Shown here: positions 1-5,990 of the stretch, piece by piece | Position numbering within the stretch: position 1 is the stretch's first letter | How the letters are laid out: each line of letters begins with the position of its first letter | Origin: Desulfofustis sp. | GTDB taxonomy: Bacteria; Desulfobacterota; Desulfobulbia; Desulfobulbales; Desulfocapsaceae | Reading direction: 5' to 3' | Assembly (NCBI GenBank): GCA_029287755.1 | Contig: JARFQM010000478.1 | Location: 1 to 6,719, forward strand | DNA length: 6,719 nt | Notes under the pieces: generated by a model | The model's database searches: none | What the model saw: only the letters and a program-made list of their open reading frames with translations | Told to the model about the DNA's origin: nothing | Made by a program: the position numbers and the translations under genes

Positions 1-1751
1 GTCTCTGCGATTGCTGCTGCAGTAAATGCAGCCAGACAGACCGGTGGAGTGACGTTGGAGTCCTGGCTGAGCCAGAAGATGATCATGTGGGCGGACAATA
101 GCGCAAACATAGCTGCTTCGGGAGAAAGAACCATATCTCTCAAAGTCCCCGTTAAGTCAGGCGGGATCGAATCCAGGAGTGCCCGTGCCTGCGCCAGTTC
201 CATGGGCTTAGTCAAGAGCTCGAGTTTGTCAGGAACGGCCAGCATCATTATGGCTCGGGCATCTTCATTAAGGCTGCCCGAGGCAATAATCTGGGCGACC
301 TGCCCATCGACAATGAGATTGTACAAGGCGGGGGCGGATAAAGTGCCAAGCACGATATAGGCTGCAGTAACCGGCAATCCCATGCCAAGCACCAAGGAGG
401 CCAGGCCGATCAGGGTGATGGCGATAAGCAGGCTGTTGCCTGACCAGTTGGTAATCATCAGCGAGAAGGTATTGCCGATGCCTGCCGTGGCAATTACGTT
501 GACCACCAAGCCAACGCTGCAGAGCAGGATAGCGGTCATGACCATATTTCTGGCGCCCAGCGCGAATGCCTCGAAAACAGCCTTGATTCCCATTCTTTTC
601 GGGGTCAACCAGGAGGAGACTACCACGGCGACAATGGAAATGCCTGCGGCATAGGTTGGCGTAAAACCATATATCAATAAGCCGATCAGAACTGAAATCG
701 GCAGGAGAAAAGGGAGTCCCCCAGTTTTTATTACCTCGAATACCTTGAGATTCTCATCCTCCACTGCCTGAATATGAGTGCGTTTGGCTTCCACTCGAAC
801 GAAAAAACCCACCGTGGCAAAATAAAGAATTGCCGGCAAGACAGAGTAAAGAACAATTGTTGTATAGGGAATCTGAGTATAGCTGGCCATCACAAAGGCG
901 CCAGCCCCCATTATTGGCGGCATAAGTTGGCCACCGGTCGAGGCAGATGCTTCTACTCCCGCGGCAAATTTGGCTTCAAAGCCGGCGCGTTTCATCAACG
1001 GGATGGTAATCACCCCGGTCGAGGCAGTATTGGCAACGGCAGAGCCGGAAATTGTCCCGGTAAGACCGGAGGCAAAGACTGCGACCAGCCCGGGGCCTCC
1101 AATAAATCTGCCGGCTACCGCTCTGGCAAGGTTAATGACGAATTCTCCGGCTCCTGATTTCAGGAGAAATGCGCCGAACAGGATAAACATGAATACAAAC
1201 GTCGAGGATATTCTCGCTATGTTCCCAAAAATACCATCGTCGCCGTATATTGATCTGAAAAGTATGGTTTCGGCGGTCAGCCCGCTGAATTTAAAGACGC
1301 CCCCGATTAGACTGCCCCACCAGCCCACATAGGTGAGAGCCAGAATTATGAGTACGGGAATGATCCAGCCGGTGGTGCGCCTGGTAAATTCGATGGCTGT
1401 GAAAATGAGCAGGGTCCCCGCTATCCACTCACTTCTGCTCAAATGAACACCACGGGCGTAAATGGCATCCTCCATGCTGATCATGTAAAGTGCGCAGACT
1501 GCTGCAATTACCCCAATGGCAAGATCAATATAGAGAGAAATACGGCTCCTGGAAGCCTGTCCTTTTCTTAGCGGGTAGACAAGCGCGCAGAGAAGCGCAA
1601 ATCCGGAAAAATGAAGCGAGTTTTGCAGAAGGTTGGGAAGTATCGCAAATATATTGAAGTAGATGTGCAGTAAAGAGACGATCACCCCAAGAGTAAATAT
1701 GGCTTTTTCTAGATGCAGCTGTGAATCAGTCTCTGTGGTTTCAGATTTCAC
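1..1751 (-). CDS. TRAP transporter permease, fused DctQ-DctM type (4TM/12TM), 3' end cut by window edge
   Basis: I translated the minus strand and found 583 uninterrupted codons running off position 1. The product is the inner-membrane channel of a TRAP transporter, which imports a carboxylate-type substrate delivered by the periplasmic receptor, driven by an ion gradient. Residues about 15-160 form a short DctQ-like part with several hydrophobic helices. From about residue 165 the DctM-like large subunit follows, with family signatures GLTGTISGSAVANTASTG (229-246), ASTGGQLMPPIMGAGAF (270-286) and SNVTPPVCLAAF (565-576). The GTG start is forced: an in-frame TAA lies two codons upstream, GGGAG sits 6 nt before the GTG, and the next in-frame ATG is about 90 codons in. 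Residues about 482-545 form an unusually long polar segment between two hydrophobic stretches. Fused permeases usually run beyond 600 residues, so the C-terminal helices are missing here. It is downstream of, and probably cotranscribed with, the TAXI receptor gene. Substrate cannot be told from sequence. Confidence 0.95.
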   Translation of the reverse strand, partial: MKSETTETDSQLHLEKAIFTLGVIVSLLHIYFNIFAILPNLLQNSLHFSGFALLCALVYPLRKGQASRSRISLYIDLAIGVIAAVCALYMISMEDAIYARGVHLSRSEWIAGTLLIFTAIEFTRRTTGWIIPVLIILALTYVGWWGSLIGGVFKFSGLTAETILFRSIYGDDGIFGNIARISSTFVFMFILFGAFLLKSGAGEFVINLARAVAGRFIGGPGLVAVFASGLTGTISGSAVANTASTGVITIPLMKRAGFEAKFAAGVEASASTGGQLMPPIMGAGAFVMASYTQIPYTTIVLYSVLPAILYFATVGFFVRVEAKRTHIQAVEDENLKVFEVIKTGGLPFLLPISVLIGLLIYGFTPTYAAGISIVAVVVSSWLTPKRMGIKAVFEAFALGARNMVMTAILLCSVGLVVNVIATAGIGNTFSLMITNWSGNSLLIAITLIGLASLVLGMGLPVTAAYIVLGTLSAPALYNLIVDGQVAQIIASGSLNEDARAIMMLAVPDKLELLTKPMELAQARALLDSIPPDLTGTLRDMVLSPEAAMFALLSAHMIIFWLSQDSNVTPPVCLAAFTAAAIAE

Positions 1752-1754
1752 ACA

Positions 1755-1778
1755 TTACTCCCGAGGAAGATCCAGCAT
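1755..1778 (-). CDS. Possible 7-codon mini-ORF (MLDLPRE) ahead of the permease
   Basis: On the minus strand an ATG at 1776-1778 begins directly after the last base of the 12-bp hairpin and runs seven codons to TAA at 1755-1757. A GGGAG (1784-1788) lies 5 nt before the ATG, a good Shine-Dalgarno spacing, but it is inside the 3' arm of the hairpin. The TAA is separated from the permease GTG by one codon (TGT), and the mini-ORF spans the permease ribosome-binding site. This layout would suit translational coupling: a ribosome ending here could restart on the GTG. Seven codons with a nearby purine run can arise by chance, so translation is unproven. Confidence 0.25.
   Translation of the reverse strand: MLDLPRE
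1758..1762 (-). promoter_or_regulatory. Ribosome-binding site of the TRAP permease (fixes the GTG start)
   Basis: The minus strand reads GGGAG followed by a 6-nt spacer and GTG-AAA. The in-frame TAA at 1755-1757 rules out any start further upstream, so this site together with the GTG at 1749-1751 defines the permease N-terminus. The same 7-mer, CGGGAGT, also occurs in the hairpin just upstream. Confidence 0.7.
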
Positions 1779-1808
1779 GTTCACTCCCGCCGCATCGCGG
1801 GAGTGAAC
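1779..1808 (-). promoter_or_regulatory. Intercistronic 12-bp perfect stem-loop between receptor and permease genes
   Basis: On the minus strand the arms GTTCACTCCCGC (1797-1808) and GCGGGAGTGAAC (1779-1790) pair perfectly around the 6-nt loop GATGCG. The hairpin starts 11 nt after the receptor stop codon and ends 27 nt before the permease GTG. No T-run follows it (the next bases are ATGCTGGATC), so it does not look like an intrinsic terminator. Stem-loops after a binding-protein gene are known in other transport operons to protect the upstream message from 3' exonucleases, so that the receptor is made in excess over the membrane part. That role is likely here but is inferred. Confidence 0.75.
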
Positions 1809-1819
1809 TCAGTGGGCGT

Positions 1820-2842
1820 TTATTGGGGCATCAATCGATCCGGAATATCCAACCCGGCTTCTTTAAAATATTTGGCGGCGCCAGGGTGCAGCGGCATCGG
1901 CAGTCCTGCAAGGGCCTTCTCGAGGGCCATGACTGAAGTGGCTTTGTGAATGGCATTGAGAAACGGCAGGTTCTCGTAAATGGTTTTGGTAATCATGTAG
2001 ACAGCCTCTTCGTCAACGTCTGCCCGGACGGCCAGAAAATTTGGCTGGGCAATTGTGTTGATGTCATTTGACTGGCCCGGATAGGTTCCAGCTTTAATCA
2101 CATAACGGGTGTAGAGGTCAAATCCACCATCAGCCTTTTTAGCCTGCTCGTCGGTGAAATCAAGAATCTTTATTTTATCACCCATGGCTGCCATAACGCG
2201 GGTAATCGCACCGGTCGGTGCGCCTCCGGGAATACCTAAACCGGCAATTTGCCCGTTCTGAAGAGCATCTGCACTGGGACCGTAGCCGCCATATACAAGT
2301 TCGAATGATTTTTCCGCATCTATTCCGAGGTTGCTAAGAAGGAACTTGTTGGAGCCAATGGTTCCGGAATTTCTCGCACCGAGAGCCATACGTTCACCTT
2401 TAAGATTTTCCAGGTCAGCGATGGTTCCGGTCTTGGCTTTTTCTGAAAGGATGGTGAAATGCTCAACGTTCTGCCAGAGCATGGTCACAGAACGCAGCTC
2501 TTTTTGGGGGCCGTCATTTTCCAAGGGGCCTTTACCGTTCCAGGCATAATAGCCGAAAAGGCCTTGCAGAATGGCAAACTGGACTTCGTTGTCCCTCAAA
2601 AGCTTTATGTTTTCTCCGGAGCCGGCCGAGTTGATGGCTGACATACCGATTTTGTGCTTCGGCTGCAGCTTGACTTTTGTAAGAGTCGAAATAGCCACAC
2701 CAACGGGGTAATATGTACCTCCGGTGGTTGCAGTGGCAAGGAGATAATTACGCTCCTCCGCAGCCCGGGCTGGAGGTGAGGTAAAAAAAGCAATGGCAAG
2801 TGCGGCAATGACAAGGTGGAAAGTTAAGGATTTACATTTCAT
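1820..2842 (-). CDS. TAXI-family TRAP transporter periplasmic solute receptor
   Basis: This 340-residue protein is the periplasmic receptor that captures the substrate and hands it to the adjacent permease. A Sec signal peptide is clear: Lys2 and Lys4, a hydrophobic core at about 8-20, and an Ala-Arg-Ala site with cleavage near residue 27. The mature part opens with the TAXI hallmark ATATTGGTYYPVG (36-48), followed by NSAGSGENIKLL (71-82), the inter-lobe region with GERMALGARNSGT (149-161), and GGYGPSADALQNGQIAG (185-201) with a following GIPGGAPTGAI stretch. The length is typical for the family. AGGAG (2849-2853) lies 6 nt before the ATG, a strong ribosome-binding site. The gene is first in a two-gene (or longer) operon and divergent from the PA14 gene. 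Some TAXI receptors bind glutamate or other dicarboxylates. The substrate here is not predictable. Confidence 0.95.
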   Translation of the reverse strand: MKCKSLTFHLVIAALAIAFFTSPPARAAEERNYLLATATTGGTYYPVGVAISTLTKVKLQPKHKIGMSAINSAGSGENIKLLRDNEVQFAILQGLFGYYAWNGKGPLENDGPQKELRSVTMLWQNVEHFTILSEKAKTGTIADLENLKGERMALGARNSGTIGSNKFLLSNLGIDAEKSFELVYGGYGPSADALQNGQIAGLGIPGGAPTGAITRVMAAMGDKIKILDFTDEQAKKADGGFDLYTRYVIKAGTYPGQSNDINTIAQPNFLAVRADVDEEAVYMITKTIYENLPFLNAIHKATSVMALEKALAGLPMPLHPGAAKYFKEAGLDIPDRLMPQ

Positions 2843-2946
2843 TTTTCACTCCTTTTGCTGAGATTTCCGGACCGAACCTGGGCAGCTCCGGCACTTTGGG
2901 ATGGTAGAAAAACGACACGGGTGGCCCTGCCGTCAGTAATGAAAAT

Positions 2947-2963
2947 ACTCTTTGACTAAGAGT
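2947..2963. promoter_or_regulatory. Inverted repeat ACTCTT-N5-AAGAGT, possible operator
   Basis: A perfect 6-bp dyad with a 5-nt spacer (TGACT) gives a 17-bp palindromic site about 105 nt upstream of the receptor start and about 165 nt upstream of the PA14 start. Its size and symmetry resemble the site of a dimeric helix-turn-helix regulator. No known regulator's consensus is recognised, and a 6-bp dyad in AT-rich DNA could be chance. Confidence 0.3.
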
Positions 2964-2968
2964 TAAAG

Positions 2969-2992
2969 AAGATTGTCAGAATTTGCAATCTT
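2969..2992. promoter_or_regulatory. Inverted repeat AAGATTG-N10-CAATCTT, possible operator
   Basis: A perfect 7-bp dyad with a 10-nt spacer sits 5 nt after the preceding palindrome, in the middle of the divergent intergenic region. Arm centres are about 17 nt apart, roughly one and a half helical turns. It could be a regulator site or a weak hairpin. No protein consensus is recognised. Confidence 0.3.
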
Positions 2993-3114
2993 ATCTCTAA
3001 CGAAGTCCTAGTTTTGATAATCACGATCTACCGGAATTGAAAGGATATGGATTTGTATTTTTGTAGGAAATGAATAGATTTGCAAGCAGTTAATAGTGAA
3101 CAAGGCAGATCCGC

Positions 3115-3122
3115 AAAGGGGG
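3115..3122 (+). promoter_or_regulatory. Ribosome-binding site deciding the PA14 gene start
   Basis: AAAGGGGG lies 6 nt before the ATG at 3129-3131. The frame is open further upstream to a GTG at 3096, but that codon has no purine-rich site before it and would place 11 charged and polar residues ahead of the signal peptide. The ATG at 3129 is therefore preferred. Confidence 0.75.
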
Positions 3123-3128
3123 CAGAAT

Positions 3129-3761
3129 ATGCGAGCAAAATTTGGATACAAATGGCTAGTACTGGTAGGAGCACTTTTTTTGTTTGTCGCACCGCCCGCT
3201 GATGCTGCCAAGGATTTCAGCGACCCGGTGGAATATGCGCCTCTCTATGTGGACAACATCGAACCCGAGATAGTTTCGCTGGAGCGTCTTGCCAGAGGAT
3301 TGAGCGTTGTCTATTATCTGGAATTCTTTGAGAGGCACCTGGACGATTTTCCCCAGGAGGGCGATCACTCATTCATCAAGAAAACGGGTACACCAGTCTT
3401 CGAGCTCAATCATCAGTTCGGCCAGGAGGAAGTTTTTAATACCGGCACCAACCGCGGCGTGGCCATGCGCATGCAGGGATATCTCGTTGTCAAGGAAAAG
3501 GGGGAGTACGAGTTTCAAGCCCTCTCCAATGACGGCGTCAGGGTCTTGCTGGGGGGCAAGACGGTGATCAGCGACCCGGAACAACACTCGGACCGGCTCT
3601 CCAATGTGGGTCATGTGACCATCGCTAAAACAGGCCATTATCCGTTGCAGGTAGAATATTTTCAGAGAAAGGGTACGGCGGCGCTCAAATTGTTCTGGAA
3701 GACTCCCGGAACTGATAAATTCATACCCATACCTGCAAACGCGTATGTCCATTTACCCTGA
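3129..3761 (+). CDS. Exported single-PA14-domain protein
   Basis: The 210-residue product has a Sec signal peptide (MRAKFGYKW, a hydrophobic core at 10-20, Ala-Asp-Ala near 24-26), then a short linker, then a PA14 domain filling about residues 58-208. Recognisable PA14 features are GLSVVYYLEFF at the entry (57-67), GEYEFQALSNDGVRVLLGGK (125-144, matching the usual G-x-Y-x-F-x-x-x-S-D/N-D-G pattern), GHYPLQVEYF (169-178) and AALKLFWKTPG (184-194). PA14 is a beta-barrel module, often carbohydrate-binding, found in toxins, adhesins and glycosidases. Here it stands alone with no catalytic partner, so a role as a periplasmic or secreted binding protein is inferred only. The usual I-D-G after the turn is L-G-G (141-143). 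No lipobox is present. It is divergent from the TRAP operon and 112 nt upstream of pta in the same direction. That 112-nt gap shows no clear terminator, so readthrough into pta is possible. Confidence 0.85.
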   Translation: MRAKFGYKWLVLVGALFLFVAPPADAAKDFSDPVEYAPLYVDNIEPEIVSLERLARGLSVVYYLEFFERHLDDFPQEGDHSFIKKTGTPVFELNHQFGQEEVFNTGTNRGVAMRMQGYLVVKEKGEYEFQALSNDGVRVLLGGKTVISDPEQHSDRLSNVGHVTIAKTGHYPLQVEYFQRKGTAALKLFWKTPGTDKFIPIPANAYVHLP

Positions 3762-3873
3762 TTTGTGCTAATCTCCCTAACCGCAGTCAGGCACGCTCAA
3801 GATCTGACCGGCCTCCGACCTGCGTTGTGCAGCAGAAGCAGTTCTTAAACCTCAATTATATTTCACTGAGTAC

Positions 3874-5988
3874 ATGCCCAACAATCTTTATGTGACCGCC
3901 ACCGAAGAACGCAGCGGCAAGTCGGTGATCGTGCTCGGCATCATGCAGATGCTGATGAATCAGCTGCACCGGGTGGCTTTCTTCAGGCCGATAATCAATG
4001 ACCAGGTCGAAGAAAAACCGGATCACGACATTACCCTCATACTCGACTATTTCAAACTGGAGCAGGAGTATGATACCTGCTACGGCTGCACCCTGAAAAC
4101 GGCGTATGAACTGATTAATTCCGGTCGTGAGGACGACCTGCACGATCTGATTCTGCACAAATACCGTGAGATAGCAGACAGCTACGACTTCGTGCTCATC
4201 GAGGGAACCGACTTCAGGGGTCAGGATACCACTTTCGAATCGGAGATAAACGGAGATATCGCGGCCAATCTGGGCGCCCCGGTTCTGTTGATTTCTTCCG
4301 GCAGGAAGAAAACGGTGGATGAGATGATCCGGCAGGTTCAGGTGTCGATTGACAGTCACAAGGAGAAAGGACTTATCCTGGTCTCCTCAATCATCAATCG
4401 CGCCCCGGAAGGGTTGACGTCGCAGATCCTCTCCGATATCAGACGACGATATCATCCCGATGAGGGGCTGCCCTTCTATGTAATCCCCGAGAATCCGGCC
4501 CTTGCCAACCCCACGGTGGGTGATGTCAAACGCTGGCTGAACGGCAGCGTGATGTACGGGGCGGCAGGTTTGAATATGGTGGTGGGCGATTATGTGGTGG
4601 CCGCCATGCGGGTCGAGAACTTTCTCGAATATTTGACGCCCGGTTGTCTGGTGATCACTCCCGGCGACCGGCATGACATTATTCTGGCCAGCCTCTCCGC
4701 CCGGTCCTCCACCTCCTACCCCGAAGTCTCGGGCATTGTGCTGACCGGCGGGCTGGTGCCCTCGGACAATGTGCGTCGACTGATTGAAGGCTGGTCGGGC
4801 AAGCCGGTGCCGATCATCTGTGTGAAGGGACATACCTACCTGGTGGCCAAGCAGCTCTACGAACTCTACGGGCACATCGAGGCGGACGATCAGCCCAGAA
4901 TCGCCACGGCACTGGGTGATTTTTCAAAATATGTAAACGTGGCCGAACTGCGGGACAATGTGATTTCCGACCGGCCGACGCGAATTACCCCGAAGATGTT
5001 CGAATATTCTCTGACTGAACGGGCTGCCGAGAATCGCCAGCGCATCGTGCTGCCGGAAGGAAATTGCGAGCGTATTCTCAGGGCGGCCGATATTCTGCTC
5101 AGGCGAGGCGTGGCCGACCTCACCATTCTCGGCCGGGAGGATCAGGTGCGGGCCCTGGCGGCGGCCAATGGACTGGACCTCACCTGGGTCGAGGTGATCG
5201 ATCCCCAGACCAGCCCCCTGCTCGAGGATTTCATCCAGACGTATCTGTCGTTGCGCCAGCACAAAGGCGTCATAGAGGATATGGCCAGAGACCGGATGTC
5301 AGACACCACCTATTTCGGCACCATGATGGTCTATAAGGGATTTGCCGACGGCATGGTATCCGGAGCTTTGAATACCACTGCCCACACGGTCCGCCCAGCC
5401 TTCGAGTTCATCAAGGCAAAACCTGGCTTCACCATCATCAGTTCCGTGTTCCTCATGTGTCTGCGCGATCGTATCCTGGTCTACGGCGACTGTGCCGTAA
5501 ATACCAACCCCGATGCCTCGCAGCTGGCTGAGATCGCCTTGAGTTCGGCTGAAACGGCCCGCACCTTCGGCATCGAGCCCCGGGTGGCCATGCTCAGCTA
5601 CTCAACCGGAACCTCGGGCAAAGGAGAGGACGTCGAAAAAGTGGCGGAGGCCACCCACATTGCCCAGAATCTCATACGTGAAAGAAATCTCGACTTTATC
5701 CTCGAAGGTCCGCTCCAATACGATGCCGCCATCGACCCCGAGGTGGCCAACACCAAAATGCCGGGGTCTGCGGTCGCCGGCCGGGCCACGGTGTTTATTT
5801 TCCCCGATCTGAACACCGGCAACAATACTTACAAGGCCGTGCAGCGTGCGGCCAATGCGGTGGCCATCGGGCCCATCCTGCAGGGCCTCAATAAACCGGT
5901 CAATGACCTGTCCCGCGGCTGCACCATCGACGACATTGTCAACACGGTTGCCATCACGGCAGTTCAGGCTCAGGCCGAAGACAACTAA
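3874..5988 (+). CDS. pta: Phosphate acetyltransferase, long form (EC 2.3.1.8)
   Basis: This cytoplasmic enzyme interconverts acetyl-CoA plus phosphate with acetyl phosphate plus CoA. It has 704 residues, the length of the three-domain Pta. The N-terminal P-loop, dethiobiotin-synthetase-like domain has TATEERSGKS (8-17) as its Walker-A-like loop and YDFVLIEGTD (104-113) as its Walker-B-like strand. A DRTGG domain covers roughly 215-330 (including PGDRHDIILASLSA and GIVLTGG). The catalytic PTA domain runs from about 374 to 700: RIVLPEGNCERILRAA, DGMVSGALNTTAHTVRPAF, SYSTGTSGKGEDVEKV, FPDLNTGNNTYKAVQRAA and NDLSRGCTIDDIVN. Ser680, Arg681 and Asp687 align in spacing with the catalytic Ser309, Arg310 and Asp316 of the Methanosarcina enzyme. 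The N-terminal domains are regulatory in the E. coli enzyme. The start is the only candidate in the upstream frame, though no strong Shine-Dalgarno precedes it (only GAG at 3868-3870). ackA begins 2 nt after the stop, so the two form an operon. Confidence 0.97.
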   Translation: MPNNLYVTATEERSGKSVIVLGIMQMLMNQLHRVAFFRPIINDQVEEKPDHDITLILDYFKLEQEYDTCYGCTLKTAYELINSGREDDLHDLILHKYREIADSYDFVLIEGTDFRGQDTTFESEINGDIAANLGAPVLLISSGRKKTVDEMIRQVQVSIDSHKEKGLILVSSIINRAPEGLTSQILSDIRRRYHPDEGLPFYVIPENPALANPTVGDVKRWLNGSVMYGAAGLNMVVGDYVVAAMRVENFLEYLTPGCLVITPGDRHDIILASLSARSSTSYPEVSGIVLTGGLVPSDNVRRLIEGWSGKPVPIICVKGHTYLVAKQLYELYGHIEADDQPRIATALGDFSKYVNVAELRDNVISDRPTRITPKMFEYSLTERAAENRQRIVLPEGNCERILRAADILLRRGVADLTILGREDQVRALAAANGLDLTWVEVIDPQTSPLLEDFIQTYLSLRQHKGVIEDMARDRMSDTTYFGTMMVYKGFADGMVSGALNTTAHTVRPAFEFIKAKPGFTIISSVFLMCLRDRILVYGDCAVNTNPDASQLAEIALSSAETARTFGIEPRVAMLSYSTGTSGKGEDVEKVAEATHIAQNLIRERNLDFILEGPLQYDAAIDPEVANTKMPGSAVAGRATVFIFPDLNTGNNTYKAVQRAANAVAIGPILQGLNKPVNDLSRGCTIDDIVNTVAITAVQAQAEDN

Positions 5989-5990
5989 AG

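Larger units (their letters stand above)
2843..3128. other. Divergent intergenic region, AT-rich, promoters not resolved
   Basis: This 286-nt stretch separates the TAXI receptor gene (leftward) from the PA14 gene (rightward) and must hold at least the receptor promoter. The half next to the receptor (about 2860-2935) is GC-rich and would form its untranslated leader. The middle and right parts are AT-rich. I found no convincing paired -35/-10 set on either strand. The best isolated elements are GATAAT on the plus strand (3016-3021), which lacks a good -35, and TTGACT (2952-2957), which lacks a good -10. Two inverted repeats in the centre are listed separately. No RNA gene or small protein gene was recognised. 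Confidence 0.6.

Noticed and set aside
49..1332. Several plus-strand open frames of 90-127 codons (starting at 49, 382, 774 and 970)
   Set aside because: They lie opposite the continuous 583-codon TRAP permease frame on the minus strand, have no recognisable domains or good ribosome-binding sites, and are shadows of it.
1779..1808. The intercistronic hairpin as an intrinsic terminator
   Set aside because: No T-run follows the stem on the minus strand, and the flank on the plus strand also lacks one. The permease follows closely, so complete termination here would make little sense.
1721..1936. Plus-strand open frame of 71 codons over the receptor-permease junction
   Set aside because: It runs antisense through the hairpin and the receptor 3' end, has no family resemblance, and is explained by the minus-strand genes.
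3096..3128. Upstream GTG start for the PA14 protein
   Set aside because: It has no ribosome-binding site and would put polar residues ahead of the signal peptide. The ATG at 3129 has AAAGGGGG at ideal spacing.
3008..3211. Minus-strand 67-codon open frame over the PA14 gene start
   Set aside because: Composition looks random, it overlaps the PA14 signal peptide region in antisense, and no domain is seen.
3780..3830. Possible terminator hairpin after the PA14 gene (GTCAG...CTGAC)
   Set aside because: Only 5 bp pair around a 13-nt loop with no following T-run, which is too weak to call.
3369..5262. Minus-strand open frames of 78-167 codons opposite the PA14 and pta genes (for example 3369-3752, 3856-4359, 4387-4875 and 4924-5262)
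   Set aside because: They are antisense shadows of strongly conserved coding sequence, His- and Arg-rich, with no recognisable family.
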